Positions 43,930 through 56,700 are shown, counted from the stretch's first letter. The stretch: DNA of 64,000 bases from Tuctoria greenei (GCA_036927565.1 JAYESD010000010.1:117210866-117274865); one strand, 5' to 3'. Numbers and translations: made by a program. The notes: a model not told the origin generated them from the sequence alone.

Positions 43930-44661
43930 CGGGTTGTACTCTTTGGAAATCGAGGAAGGGGTTGTATGGATGTTCCTTGGTGACTTCAATTTTTATAGGT
44001 CTTCTGAAAACAGAAACAGCGCAGGAGGGAACCTCAGTGATTTGTTCTTATTTAATGACATCATTAGTTACATAGGGTTGATTAAGACCCCCCCCCCCCC
44101 TCAAAGGAAGAAAGTTTATATGGAGTAATATGCAATCCAATCCACTCCTCCAACAATTAGACTGATGTTTTACAACCCCAAAATGGTGTGTTTCCTACCC
44201 CAACACGCCTATGATTCCTTTGGGGAAAACCATTTCTGAACCTACTCCATGCTTCATCAAAATGAGCACAAGTATCCCAAAAGAAAAGGTGTTTAGATTT
44301 GAAATTACTTCCTAGAATTGTTGGGCTTTTTTAGATCATTGAAAACGTCTGGAACAAAGGGTATTAGTCCAGTAACGTTGCTATCAAGATATAAAATAAA
44401 ACTGTTGAGAGAGCTCAAAAGGTGGAGTAAATCTACTGCTAATCTAACAAGGATAATAAAAGATTGTGAACAAGGCTTAATAATACTGGACAAGCTTGAA
44501 GAAAAAAGAGATCTATTTATACAGGAGGAATTTTTTAGAAGAATCCTAAAACGGCATATTCTCAAGCTTTTGAATTACAAAAGAGATTATTATAAGCAAA
44601 GGTATACAATATGTTGGACACAACTAGGCACTCAATGTATCAAATTTTTTCATGCGGCTGC
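43930..44661 (+). pseudogene. L1-type LINE ORF2 fragment (endonuclease end to pre-RT)
   Basis: 43970-44128 reads WMFLGDFNFYRSSENRNSAG and LFLFNDIISYIGL, which matches the endonuclease block of plant L1 elements. After a poly-C run (about 44089-44101) and stops, 44318-44660 reads KLLRELKRWSKSTANLTRII, EEKRDLFIQEEFFRRILKRH and WTQLGTQCIKFFHAAA, the segment between endonuclease and RT. RT itself is absent: the copia LTR begins at 44662. Both ends are truncated. Confidence 0.75.
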
Positions 44662-44792
44662 TGTTATGAATATATCGCTTGTATTATTATGAGGGCCAAA
44701 GGCCACAATAAATAGAGGTACAAGGGATTACAAATATGCGAAAAAGCCCTTATGCAAAAGGGAAAATACAAAAAAAACCTATATCTCTAACA
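44662..44792 (-). repeat. 131-bp copia 3' LTR
   Basis: Plus strand starts TGTTATGAATATATCG and ends TATCTCTAACA. On the minus strand it is preceded by the purine tract TTGAGGGGGG (44793-44802), which fixes this as the 3' LTR. Confidence 0.75.
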
Positions 44793-44869
44793 CCCCCCTC
44801 AAAGTCAAGGTGCATCATGAACACTGAGTTTGGAGAGATAAAAGCCATGTTGAGCTCGGGTTTGTGCCT

Positions 44870-47179
44870 TCATGAAAAAGTCAGACAGCTAAAGCTCTGA
44901 AGGCACATACTGAAGATCAACAATGTCATCATATACATGTGTTCGTGTATAAGAAGCATCAACACTAACATGCTTGGTAAGCTCATGCTTGACCGAATCA
45001 TGGGCAATACTGATAGCACATGTATTGTCAGAAAAAAGAGGAGTCGACATAGAAACAGAAAGACCAAAATCTTCAAGCAACCACCGCAACCAAGTAACCT
45101 CTGCATGCACAAGAGGCATAGCACACAACTCAGCCTCTGCACTCAAACGTGAAACAACTACCTGCTTCTTAGTCTTCCAAGAAATGAGGGAACAACTAAG
45201 AAAAACACAATAGAAAGAAAAAGATCAACGATCAGAGGGATCACTAGCCCAAGTAGCATCAGAATATGCTTTGAGCTGTAAAGAGCTAGAGCATGGAAAG
45301 AACAAGTGTCTGGAGATAGTCCCATGAAGATAAAGCAAGACACGAAGCAAGTGACTATAGTGAACCTGAGTGGGAGCCAAAACAAACTGACTCAGAATGT
45401 GAACAGAGTGTGAGATATTAGGACGAGTGACACCAAGGTACACGAGACTCCTTACAATATGACGGTAACGAGAAAGGATCATCAATAGGCTCACCATCAG
45501 TGGCTCGAAGATGGACATTGAGTTCCATGGGAGTCTCAACAATACGGTCATTAGTAAGAGAAGCCCAATCAAGAAGATCTTGAATGTAATTCCCCTGAGA
45601 GAGATAAATTCCCTCAAAAGAGGAGGAAACCTCAATCCCAAGAAAGTAGCGAAGAGGACCAAGATCAGACATTAAAAACTACTCATTGAGCTGCCTTCAC
45701 AAAGGCAATGTACTTAGAATCGTCTTCGGTGATGATCATATCATCAACATAGAGAAGAAGGAGAGTGCGACCACAACACAAAGTGTGCACAAAAAGTGCG
45801 GGATCATGAGTACTGGTAGAGAAACCAGCAGCAGTGACCACAGACGCAAAATGCTGAAACCAAGCACGAGGAGCCTGCTTAAGTCCATAAAGAGAAAACC
45901 AGGCGACAAACCATGCCCTAAGTAACAGAATACCCAGGTGGTGGCTGTATATAAACCTCCTCATGCAGCTCACCATTAAGAAAGACATTCTTCACGTCAA
46001 GCTGAGAGATGGACCAGTCACGAACAGATGCCACTGCAAGCAGAGTGCAAACAGTGGTCATGTGAGCGACAAGAGCAAAGGTTTCATCATAGTCATGACC
46101 ATGTTCTTGCTGGATCTACGACGACTAATTGAGCCTTATATCACTCAAGTGAACCATCAGAGCGGGTCTTAACCTTATAGACCCACTTACAGGTGATCGG
46201 GCAAACACGTGGGGGGCAGGGCACAATTTCCCACGTGTTGGTGTACTCTAGAGCAGCAATCTCCTCGGCCATCGCATGCTGCCATTTCGAATGCGAAACA
46301 ACATCACGATATGTAGCTGGCTCAAGAAGAGCAGTTGCAGCAAAGCTAGAAGGAGAGTACCGATCAGGAAGCTGGTGAGGACGATGACCATGTCCAAGAG
46401 GCCGCTCAGGAGAAGAATCATAGAAAGGAGATGATCCCTCAGGAGAATAAGGCGTATCAGGAGAGGCAGGGTGAGCTGGAGAAGTTGAAACATCAGAAGA
46501 TGACTCAACTAGAGTAGATGGCTCATCAGAAGAAGATGGCACATATGAAGGGGGCACAACTTGTTGAGTATAGACCTGTGTTACAGGAGCCTTCAAAGTG
46601 TACTTGGTAACCAAAGAACAAGGCTTCGAAGAAGAAGGGAGACTGTCGAACGCGGCACAGAGTGTGAAGGAGGTACACTAGCAACGGGAGCATCTGGAAA
46701 GAACAGGAACGACATAGGATCAACTCAGACACAAAATAAGCATCAGAAGAAGGACAACGATAGAAAGGATGTGTTTCATCAAAAACAACATCCCGTGAAA
46801 TCCTCATCCGTCGACCAATCGGATCCCAAGAACGATAACCCTTATGCTCCGAACTATACCCTAAGAAAACACACTTAACCGACTGAGCAGTCAGCTTGTT
46901 ATGCTCACGAGGTGCAAGCAGCACGTAGCACACACAACCAAAAAGATGAAGGTTGGTGTAATCAGGCGTCTTGCCTGTAAGATGCTCAAAAGGAAAGAAC
47001 GGATGAGGGCTGAATGTTAATCAAGTACGTGGTAGTGGAGACAGCCTCAACCAAAAAATGAGGTGGAACAGAGGAAGCAATGAGAAGTGTATGTGTCGTC
47101 TCAAGTAGATGACGATGTTTTCGCTCAACAAAGCCATTCTGAGCATAAGCACGAGGACAAGAATATTGAGCAAGTGTAT
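44870..47179 (-). pseudogene. Copia pol remnant (integrase end, RT, RNase H)
   Basis: From right to left: integrase end (QNGFVERKHRHLLETTHTLL near 47140-47080); LLAPREHNKLTAQSVKCVFL and GYSSEHKGYRSWDPIGRRMR at 46933-46760; a Ser/Pro-rich spacer; ATYRDVVSHSKWQHAMAEEI and CKWVYKVKTRSDGS (46330-46141); RT with LLLLYVDDMIITEDD (45770-45726); the segment from MSDLGPLRYFLGIEVSSS; and RNase H AEAELCAMPLVHAEVTWLRW with FSDNTCAISIAHD (45146-44889). The YVDD box is intact, but at least five stops or shifts separate the pieces. Confidence 0.82.
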
Positions 47180-47439
47180 TGTCGGTACCCTGTGTATCGA
47201 GTACCCCCTAATACCGCACTCAAAACCAAGGAGTTCCTATGTCCGAGTTGGAGTCTTTCGAATGCAACACACATGCCCTAGCACTGGGCCCGCCTCCCTC
47301 GTTTGGGTAGCTCCGGTGCTACCACATGTCCTGTGGGGCCGAACCTACATCCCTCCACAGGGAAGCTCTGGTGCCGCCATGTGTCCAGTAGCCCCGGACC
47401 TAATCCCAGTAGCGTGGCCTTCTGGAGTCATCTTGCCCC
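47180..47439 (+). repeat. Fragment of a Tat-like LTR
   Basis: TGTCGGTACCCTGTGTATCG is the usual start of a group of grass Tat-type LTRs and follows copia integrase sequence directly. Only about 260 bp precede the hAT-like element, and no matching LTR end is seen beyond it. Confidence 0.45.
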
Positions 47440-48286
47440 TAGAGATGGCAATGGGTCGGGTTCGGGTCGGGTGAAGTTAAAACCCATCTGAATTGAAAAC
47501 ACCCGCGGGTGGATTTTCGCATGCCAACACACATCTACGGGTGGATTTTCACACCTGAACCCGCACCCGACGGGTTTTGGGCGGGTTTCGGATACCAGTC
47601 AGGTTTCTTCTAAAATCCTAACGGTAGCGCAGGTGCCATTGCTCATCGTAAATCAGGAATCACGCACTCCTATGCTTCGAATCAGAGGTAGAGAGCAAGG
47701 AATCACAGCGACGGCAGCAAGCCGTAAGCCGCAACAGAATCCAGCCGACGTCGTGGACTTGTCGTCGAGAGAGGACAAATCATGAGGCTCGTGGCAAGAT
47801 CTACGTCGAGCTGCAAGGAGACAGCGGTAGGTTGCGACGGGGCGCTGGCAGCGACATTCGGAGGGTGCTGGCGGCGGGATCCGAAGGAGCTGCCTTAATC
47901 AGAGTGAGGGACTAGGGACGGAGGGAGACAGAGTGAGGCAGGGAGATTGATTATGACTCGTGAGACATGAGCAAAACGAGGCGGCGGGCAGTGGCAGCTG
48001 GGCCACTAGGGTTACTTGCATGGTGCACTGGTGCTTCTTTTTGAGCTGGGCCGGTTTGTTGGATGCAAGTGGGCTGGAACTAATAAATAAGAGTGGCCAG
48101 AGGCAAATGAGCTAGGCTTATATTGCCATTTCGGGTGCCCGCGGGTGAAAAATGAAGCCCGCACCCGAAATGCGTTGGGTCGGGTGCGGGTCAAACCCAC
48201 GAGTGTAAATATACACCCGTGCCCGCACCCAACGAGTGTCAAACCCACTGGGTACCCGCACCCGCGGGTGTTTTTTGCCATCCCTA
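47440..48286. mobile_element. hAT-like non-autonomous element, 847 bp
   Basis: The terminal inverted repeats TAGAGATGGCAA and TTGCCATCCCTA match at 11 of 12 positions. Flanking 8-bp sequences CTTGCCCC (47432-47439) and TTTGGCCC (48287-48294) agree at 6 of 8 positions. Subterminal regions are rich in inverted copies of GGGTGCGGGT/ACCCGCACCC. No transposase is encoded. The middle (47640-47950) is unrelated GC-rich sequence and could be captured DNA. Confidence 0.7.
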
Positions 48287-50922
48287 TTTGGCCCTGTAAT
48301 CTATGATTCCATCTTCCATCGGCCAACTCACCATCGCCCAGGCAGCCTCCATGGGCTCGCTCCTTCCCGCGACGGGGGCGTCCGGGGGCGATGCGCTGTC
48401 CAACACTGGCTCTGCTCCACTTTGCTGTCCAACCTCGTCGGCTATTCGCACAACGCCGCCCCCACTGGATCTACGTAGTCATCCTCTTGACACCTCGCCA
48501 TCGCCCCATCGCCGTCTTCCTCTGCAAGCGGGCATGCCATCATCGTCGAGCGCGAGAGCAAACCTCCGTGTTGCCGCCTTCCTCTGAAGTGCGCAAGCCA
48601 ACCTCCGCGCTGCCGTCTTTGGGGTCCTTTGGGTACTGGTGTAGATCACCGCATCGGGTTCGGGGTCCTTCAGGACAAAGCCACCAACAGGGACAGGCCC
48701 GAATGGCCGAGTGGGGATGGCTAGGCCGGGATGCCTGGGTAGGACCACTTGGGAGGTTTTCTTTTTAGAACGAATTCGGAATTTGTTCAGATATTTTCTG
48801 AACAAATATGGTATTCTGACAATTCGGTCGGAAATCGATTCCAATCGTTTTCATTTCGATTTCTAAATTTGAATTTCTGATTTCCAACTCATTTCCAAAA
48901 AATAGTAATCTGATCGAATTTTTTCAAAAATGGCGTCGGAAGATACGAAAAATTATCGTATCGTCTTCACACCTACTGCCAAAGCCTTCTCTGCAAAGAT
49001 AAATACGATGCCGGCAGCGGTGAGCAGAAAATCACCGCTTGGCCTCTTGTCCCTGAGGTAGCGCCTACGAAGGGGGAAGGAAGATATGCACCATCATAGA
49101 CTCACCTCGTTGAGACATTGACCAACGCTAGCTGTGGCTATTCACCTCGATCGGATGCCCAAACATAGCAGATGACCTTCTTTGCACATGTATGTTATTT
49201 TTGGATACACAAATGAGTTGTACCAGTGTTTGCAACGAAAGGAGCAATACATTCTTAATGCACAAATAAGCTGAGTGATAGTCTTTTGGATGATTGTTTG
49301 GTTATATTTATTGAGTTGGATATTTTCTTCAAGTGGATAAAGATAATATGATCAATACATTCACCTCATTCAGAAAGTGATGGCTACAAAAATGGTACAA
49401 GTTGTATTACAAGTTTATCTCATGATTATATTTTTTAACTATCATTATTAAATTTGAATTAATTATATTGTAATTTATTTAATTTAATATTTACCGTGTT
49501 ATTTATTTTTATACCAAGTTATGCTACAAAATATATAGTTCTATACTGAATTGATAAATACTTCTATGAAATTGCTTGAATTTTTTTGGCATACCCTATC
49601 ATAAAATCCTAGGTCCACTACTGGAACCACAAAAAATCTCCCGTGTTCACCATCTTCGCCTCTCTCGCAAGCTCCAAGGACTAGCCGTCCAAAAACAACA
49701 AACCTTCACGGGCTGCTCCAGTAGCAGGTCCGGGAGGAGTGTTGGTTGCACACTTCGACACAGAGGAATAGAAAACTAAATTTATTTGGAATGCATCAAT
49801 GTAAAACATAGGAACAAAAATGTATTACAATGAATTGAAAAAATTAATATCCCTATTATCATTATATAGGATAATGACCCTTGAGTCATTTAATTATTCA
49901 TTTCCTTCTCAAAATGACTTTATCTTTTATTGCCTTTAACTAACTTTATGCCTCTGGTACACCAAATGGGTGCTTGTGGGATTGTGACCTTGCAGACAAC
50001 ACGGTGAACAAACACAATGGAAAATTTCATTTAGCTCCAACCTCATGTTTTGTTTACTATGCTTTGTGAAGCAAGTCTCACTTTTCCTTAGAAAAGGAAC
50101 TCACAATTCCTCCATTCCAAACAGTCAGTGTAGAAAAATATTATTAGGAATGAATTCCTTTAAAATTCATTTGAATTTCCTTTGATCCAAGCGGCCTCTA
50201 GATGTACAAAACGGTCATAGTCATACAAATAAGTCATGTATCATCGCTTTCTTGATTCCATGCATCCATGATGCATAATGATCTGGGGAATCTGAAGGCA
50301 AGGAGCAACATAAGCGAATTATTATTAGGGAATTGAGAAGGAGAGTAGCAACAGTAGCACAACAAATAGCGATATGGGAGAAGATCATCCATCTCACTTG
50401 TTTGATAAAAATGAAAATAGACTTTCACATAAGACCCTGTTTGGCTTAATGAATCCACTAACATAGCAGTGGAATGAGATGAAAAATGAACTAGTTTTTA
50501 CCACAATCCATGCCAATCCACGTAAAATGAAGAGTATGTTCCTATATCAAAACAAGATCTAATAAGCGGACGCCCCCCTCCCCCACCCCCATCCCCCCCC
50601 CCCCCAAAAAAAATACCAAGCGAACTTTGCTACGGTGAGAGTGTGTGAACTTTTCACTAAGCCTCTTTACTAATTAACCATTTTTTATGAAGCTATATTC
50701 CAATGCTTAGTTGCTTTAGTTATGCTATTCGAGGATAATTTTATAATTCAGTCCGCAGAATTTGTTAAATCTAAAGATAAATTTTAATCATTTTTGTGCT
50801 ATGCATCAAGGATGTGATTCTCAAATCCAACAATCAGAATCTAGAAAATGGTCACAGCTAAGTTCCCTGAAGGTAAGACGAATTGCATGCACTTGTAGTG
50901 ACGGGCGGTGGCGGATCAAGAG
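48287..50922. other. No recognisable gene; mixed unique sequence
   Basis: 48300-48770 is GC-rich with chance open frames lacking any motif. From about 48770 the sequence resembles decayed AT-rich hAT-type subterminal DNA (GGAAATCGATTCCAATCG). 49090-50900 is AT-rich without coding signal. Near 50060-50195 and 50443 there are phrases such as TTTGATCCAAGCGGCCTCTA and ACCCTGTTTGGC that look like ends of Tourist-type MITEs, but I could not pair them. Confidence 0.45.
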
Positions 50923-51600
50923 TCAGGGTGGGCAAATTTAACCGAAATTGAACCCAAAATAACCGGAAACTGAAAATACCGAACCGACAAAAACTGTAGC
51001 CGTTTCCATTCAGCTGAAACCGGATTTTTATTTCGGTTTCGATATTTTAACCAGTTAACCGGGTTAACGGGATTTTATCCAAATAAATAAAAATTAGCCC
51101 GACCCAATAACTTGAAAACCGGTCCAGCCCAATAAAAAGTCTAATATACCCATCTCCAAAGACCCTACCACCCTCGAATCCACCGCCGCCACCCTTGAAT
51201 CCACCACCGTCGCCCTCATAACGATGTTGTGGGCCTCACCCTGGCCTTGCGCTTGACATCTTCATCTCCCCAATGCCCCAGCGTTATGATGCAGCCAGCG
51301 CCCCAACACCTCGACGACACGACGCTGCTCCTGGACGACGCCCGATGCTGCTCCTGATTGTCGCCCGATGCCGCTCCCGCCCGTGGCCCGTGAACGCCCG
51401 ATCGTCGCCAAATTACCACCCCTAGCGCTCAGCTCAGTTTTCCAGGTTTCTCGGAAACCAAACCAAAATTTTCCGATTAACCGAGGGACCGCTTTCTCAT
51501 TTTCTTTGATCTACTTCGGTTTTCATTTCTTGGAAACCGAATTTCACAAAAACCGAGAACTGAACTAGTCGGTTTTGATTAAATCGGTTGCCCACCCTGA
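50923..51600. mobile_element. hAT-like non-autonomous element with perfect TSD, 678 bp
   Basis: TIRs TCAGGGTGGGCAA and TTGCCCACCCTGA are perfect inverted repeats of 13 bp. The 8-bp duplication ATCAAGAG flanks it at 50915-50922 and 51601-51608. Inside are many copies of AACCGAAA/CGGTTT-type sequence in both orientations and a GC-rich centre (51170-51420). No transposase is encoded. The TIR core differs slightly from that of the element at 47440. Confidence 0.88.
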
Positions 51601-51608
51601 ATCAAGAG

Positions 51609-52221
51609 TTTGTTGTTGTGATTTGCCTTGTAAAGAGGTATAGGGAAGTAAATCACTGAATTTGACCGTAGAGAGAAACATTTATTTCATATGAGCGAAA
51701 TTACATGTTTCTTTTATTAAATGAAATGTTATAAACAGGAGCCGATTTCAGCCGTTCGGGTGCATAGCGGCCGGTTTCATCGGTTCTGCTTTTATGATTT
51801 TTTAATCTTGTTTAATTTTAAGAATTATGTTAGTTGTAAAAAATTAAATAAAATAATTTTGTGATTGATAGATTATAAAATAGTCAAATAAAATATGTTA
51901 AGGGGTTAATCACAATGATTAGTTGCTAATGACAGTAATTAGTTATTAATTACCCATTGCTTGATTTTTTTCTCATATTCATACACCTCAAATTTAAACG
52001 CACTCTTTATTAAATCATTTATGGGCGCAAGGTCATAAGATACGACAATGACTACAATGCAGTAAAAGTTTTGGTGCAATCGTGCAATTAAGCATTCACA
52101 ACCGTTAGATCTGCATCCTACGGTTGTTGCATGTTTTTATTTAACCATGTACACTAGATGGAGGAATGGTGGAAGAAGTTAAATAAGAAATACATTGATT
52201 GTAGCATGCAAATCCAATTGT
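51609..52221. other. AT-rich spacer, nothing recognised
   Basis: No coding frame, repeat boundary or RNA gene that I can support. Confidence 0.5.
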
Positions 52222-52224
52222 TAA

Positions 52225-52568
52225 GGCTCCTTTTAGATTGAAGGAATGGCAAAGTAATTTTGAAGGATAGGATTTGTAAAGGATTTTTTACTACATGACC
52301 ATTTGGCTCACAGGAAAAACAAAGGGTAGTTTCTATAGGAATGGATTCCTTTGCTAAATTTTGTAGGAAATTTAACATGAGCTTAGACCTCTTTTTTCTT
52401 TCCTTGCTCATGTTACAAGTTCCCTTGTTTTTCCTATGATGCTGTCAAAGAGCTTCTGATCTCAATTCCTATATTTTCAATTTTTATAGGATTGCAAAAA
52501 TATACAATTTCAATTCCTATATTTTTCTTATTCCTGTGTTTTTCAATTCCTTCAATCCAAATAGAGCC
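52225..52568. mobile_element. Tourist-like MITE (PIF/Harbinger type), 344 bp
   Basis: Imperfect TIRs of about 24 bp: left GGCTCCTTTTAGATTGAAGG, right the inverse of GGCTCTATTTGGATTGAAGG. The 3-bp duplication TAA flanks it at 52222-52224 and 52569-52571. No coding capacity. It sits directly upstream of the PPR pseudogene, a common location for Tourist elements. Confidence 0.75.
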
Positions 52569-52779
52569 TAAGAATTGTTGATTGCCCCATTGCACCAAAG
52601 ATTGTATTACAGGAGCTCTCCGAGAATTCCTGGGATTCCGGAGGCGCCGTCCCGCGCATCCGCCGGCCGCTGCATTCGCGCCACACCCGCCGCCTCCTCC
52701 ACTGCCTCGTCACTCTTCAGCCCCCGCACACCAGTCCTTCAAACTATGGCAGTCCTTCTCGCCGCAGTTCGATACGAAT

Positions 52780-53660
52780 ATGCGCCACCTCGCTCGCCCA
52801 GCCTCCTGTCTGCTCGGCTCAGCTGGACGCTGGCCCGCCACGCTCGTCTCGAACGCCTCTGATGTGTTCGACGAAATGCCTCATCCGGTTTCCACGTCAC
52901 CTGTGCCACGGCGCAACCTGCCGCTCGCCAACGCGCGCCATGTGGTCGGCGGAACGCGTGGCTCAGGGCTCTGCACTGCTGCTCGGGAGTCAGCCCACGA
53001 GCTCGCTGGTATGGATTCATCACAGTTCATGGTGGTGCTTGTCGATGCTGTCATCGAGGGCTCGGGCGCTGCTGTGTCGGAGGCCGCCGTGAGGGTGTGC
53101 CGCATCATGTGCACCCAGCCGGAACCGAAAATTGCATCTGTACTTGATGCGCTCGGAGCGGCCGCATCACCTGATCTAGTCGCCAAGGTGCTCAAGAACC
53201 TGAGCAATGCGGGCATTTAGTTCTCGCCTTCTTCAGGTGGGCGGAGAGGCAAGAGGGCTTCAGGTACACGTCCGAGGGCTTCCACAATCTGATTGAGGCT
53301 CTTGGCAAGATCAAGCAGTTCAGGATGGTGTGGAGCCTGGTGGAGGCCATGCGCTGCCGGGGCTTGCTTTCTAAAGACACGATCTGACTCATCGTCCGGA
53401 GGTACGCCCGGGCTAGGAAGGTCAAGGAGGCCGCGGAGACATTTGAGAAGATGAGCAGTTTTGGACTCAAAACTGAGTTGTCAGACTATAACTGGCTTAT
53501 TGACACACTGAGCAAGTCCAAACAGGTGAAGAAGGTGCATGCCATCTATAAGGAGATGAAAATGAAGGATAGGTTTGTGCCTGATTTGAAGACCTAAACT
53601 GTTCTCATGGAAGGATGGGCCATGAGAAGGATCTATTGATGGTCAAAACTGTGTACAAAG
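52780..53660 (+). pseudogene. Pentatricopeptide repeat (PPR) gene, broken and truncated
   Basis: The best start is the ATG at 52780 (MRHLARPASCLLGSAGRW), giving an Arg/Ala/Ser-rich N terminus like an organelle targeting peptide. A spacer and a helical segment follow (VSEAAVRVCRIMCTQPEPKI, DLVAKVLKNLSNAG). A one-base shift near 53210-53220 leads to FFRWAERQEGF, LIEALGKIKQFRMVWSLVEA, YARARKVKEAAETFEKM and YNWLIDTLSKSKQVKKVHAI, i.e. about three 35-residue PPR units. A TGA at 53385 and a TAA at 53595 interrupt it, and it is cut near 53660 at the LINE tail. PPR proteins bind organelle RNA. The order resembles the P-class At1g71060 type. This is the only relic of a normal nuclear gene in the window. 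Confidence 0.78.
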
Positions 53661-53778
53661 AATTTTTTTCGAAAGTCTGAATGGACTCGTGATTTTATAT
53701 AAAAAGAAGGTTTTGACATTGGTACATGGGTGTCATTACAGACTTATCAGAGAAGAAGGGGTGACAAAGATGATAGAG

Positions 53779-56700
53779 CTAGTCTAAAAGAACAGGTTGG
53801 CAGGTATTAAGAGCTTCCAAGTCTTTTGCTCCAGCTGCAATCCAGAGGGTTGCTTGCTGTGCCAGGTCATTGAGTAATTGGGTCATGTTCTTTTCCTTTC
53901 CTTCAAATATTCTTGCGTTTTGCTCTTTCCAAATTGTCCAGCATGTAAGGACGATCAGGGAGTACATACCCTTCGTGTCTTCTTTTCGGGTCAAGTTGGC
54001 CGGATCGTAGAACCATGCAGAGCTATTGTCGTATGCCGTCCATCTGGAAGGTCTCAAAGCCAGAATTCGGAACCTCTGTGCCACTGACTCCCAAATCCAC
54101 GCTGAGACTCAACAATCCACAAAGAGATGATAGCTGGTTTCCAAATTCCTTATACACAATGGGCAGAAATATTGATTTCCCAACCTCTAGACATTAGTCG
54201 TTGCGCTGTCCAAACTCGATCCTGTAGAAGGAGCCAGAGGAATAGCTTGCAGCGCGATGGGCTCCAGACTCTCCAAACTCTTTTGGGGAATAGGGTTGAT
54301 AAACTGCTCTGGAAATGGTAACGGTAAGCCCACCGGCGGAGTATGTGCCTGTTGATGACCATGTCCACTCTATCATGTCATTTGTTGTGTCCATGGGGTT
54401 GTAGGGAACACTTTGGATCAGCCCCCACTACTGTACATATTCATGTATCAATTGTGTACTCAGGTTGAAGCCGATGTCCCTTATCCACTTCTGCTGATGC
54501 AGCGCGTCAGCTATGGTCCGATTTTTTCTTCCGCTGTGTCTGGACAATGATGGGAACATAGCAGATGGAGAGCGACCGTCTATCTAGCTAGACGTCCAGA
54601 AGGCAGCATTTTTCCCATTGTGCAGTGTCACCCTGGTGGCAGCAGCAAACATCTGCAAGTCCAACTGATCCAGCGGCAGTTCTGTTCCAATCCATGATTT
54701 AGAGGGGTTCGTCCACTGCAGCCACAACCATCTCAACCGGAAAAACGACCAAAATCAGTGAGATTTGTTACACCCAGCCCTCCTGATTGGATCGGTCGAC
54801 ACACTCGAGCCCAGCTGACTTTAGCCTTCCCTCCTTGCATTTCCTGGTTCCCTGCCCATAGCAATTTCCTGCGGATTTTGTCTAGTTCGTGCAGGAATTT
54901 TTTTGGGGGTTTGATGGCTGTGAGAAGGTATGTCGGGATGAAACTGAGAACTGTCTGGACCAGTTCCAGACGCCCACCAAATGAGAGCAGTTTGTTTGTC
55001 CATCCACCGAGTTGGGCCTGCATCTTGTCCTTGATAGGTTGAAGCTGACCACTACCTAGTTTGCCCAGCGCAATCGGCAACCCCAGATATGTCAGCAGGA
55101 AGGTTGTTCTCTGGCCAGCAAAATGTTGCAGGGCTTGATCAGCTGTCTGTACCTCACACCTTATCTGAGAAACTGAGCTTTTGGCTTGATTCATCTTGAG
55201 ACCCGTCGCCTCTCCAAAATATTCCATGATGGTCAGGATCATCTCGACGTCTGCCTGTATCGGGTTTGCAAAAATCATCGCATCAACGGTGTACAGAGAG
55301 ATGCGTAGCTTAGCTGCCGTCTCTGTCAGAGGAGTCAGGTGACCTTCTTGTGTAGCCATATCCAACAATCGTTGCAATGTATCAAAAACTATGATGAAAA
55401 AGAAGGGGGAGAGGGGGTCACCCTGGCGCAGCCCTCATTGGTGTTGGATTTTGGGACCTGGGGCGCCGTTTAGGAGGACCGATGAGGAGGAGGAGGAGAG
55501 CAGCAGTGCTAACCAGTTTGTCCACTTGATTGGAAACCCCCTTGCCACCATCAGCTCGAAGAGGAAAGCCCAGGACACTGAGTCAAAAGCTTTAGAGATA
55601 TCTAGTTCGAACAAGAGCACGGGCCTCTGTTTTTGGTGATATGTTCGAGCAAGGTTGCGAACATACAAAAAGTTGTCTTGTATGACCCTTCCTTTGATGA
55701 AGGCACTTTGAGCCTCAGACACTAAGTCTCCCATATGTGGCGTCAATCGCAGATCAAGACCTTTAGAGATAAATTTGGCAAAAGAGTGAATGAGGCTTAT
55801 TGGACGATATTCAGCTGCACTCAGCTTCCTGTTTCTTGGGGATGAGGGTGATGTATGCAGTGTTTAGCTTGTGCAGTGGCCCTGTCTGTTGACTGTGAAA
55901 GCTGTGAAAGGCTGCAACCACATCTTCCTTTATTATTGACTAACAAGTAAAACCCTCTGGTCCTGGGGACTTCTCCGGAGGCAGTTGCTTGACAGCATTG
56001 AGGATTTCCTCCTCAGTAAAAGGCGAGTCCAGAACAGTTGCATCAAGGGCGGGGAGGTTCAGCCTTGTCCAGTCAACCGTGTACTGTCTTTGTTGTCTGG
56101 TTCCCAGAAGAGAAGTGAAGTGCCTCTGCAATTCCTTTTCTTTATCTTCATGGGAATACATAAGGGAGCCAGTTGATGTCTTCAGTCGTGGTATGAAATC
56201 TTTTGCCTTCGTGTGTTCATCTTCAGGTGGAAGAAGCGTGTACATGCGTCTCCTTCTCTTAGCCAGGTGACTCGAGAAGCTTGCCTCTTTCTTGCACATT
56301 CTAAGGCAGCTAACCCAGGTATTCGTGCTTTTAAATCCTTCCGAAAACTGTGCTCATCCGGTGATAGTGGTCGTTGTTCCTGAGCCTTATCAAAATGGCT
56401 AATGATCTCGTATGCTGCCGCTAGCTGTAGCCTTGCTCTGCCAAACAGTTTGGAACTCCATTTCTTCAGGGCCTTTCCTGTGTTCAGCAGTTTGTGGTGC
56501 AGGATCTTAAGGGCCTATCGTCCTGGTAGTGGCTGCTGCCATGCTTGCTGTACTACGTCTTGGAAGCCCGGTATTAGGAGCCAGAAAGATTCAAAACGGA
56601 ACAATTGCTGCTTTGATGGTCTATTTTGTTTATCCAGGAGCAACGGGCAGTGATCTGAGAGTGAAAATGAAAGTGGGTGCAAGGAGTAGTCCGGGTAAAG

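Larger units (their letters stand above)
44662..47179 (-). mobile_element. Ty1/copia element with a short LTR, 5' truncated, minus strand
   Basis: Contains a 131-bp 3' LTR, its PPT and the 3' half of pol. Coding similarity ends at 47179, where a Tat-like LTR start follows. The short LTR separates it from the plus-strand copia element. Clade not resolved. Confidence 0.8.

Noticed and set aside
44087..44101. Poly-C run as an expansion or regulatory element
   Set aside because: Isolated homopolymer in a dead LINE; similar runs at 50570-50610 and 61125-61135 may be slippage or assembly artefacts.
48300..48590. Possible short protein gene after the hAT-like element
   Set aside because: GC-rich open frames in several phases, no motif, no clear start context.
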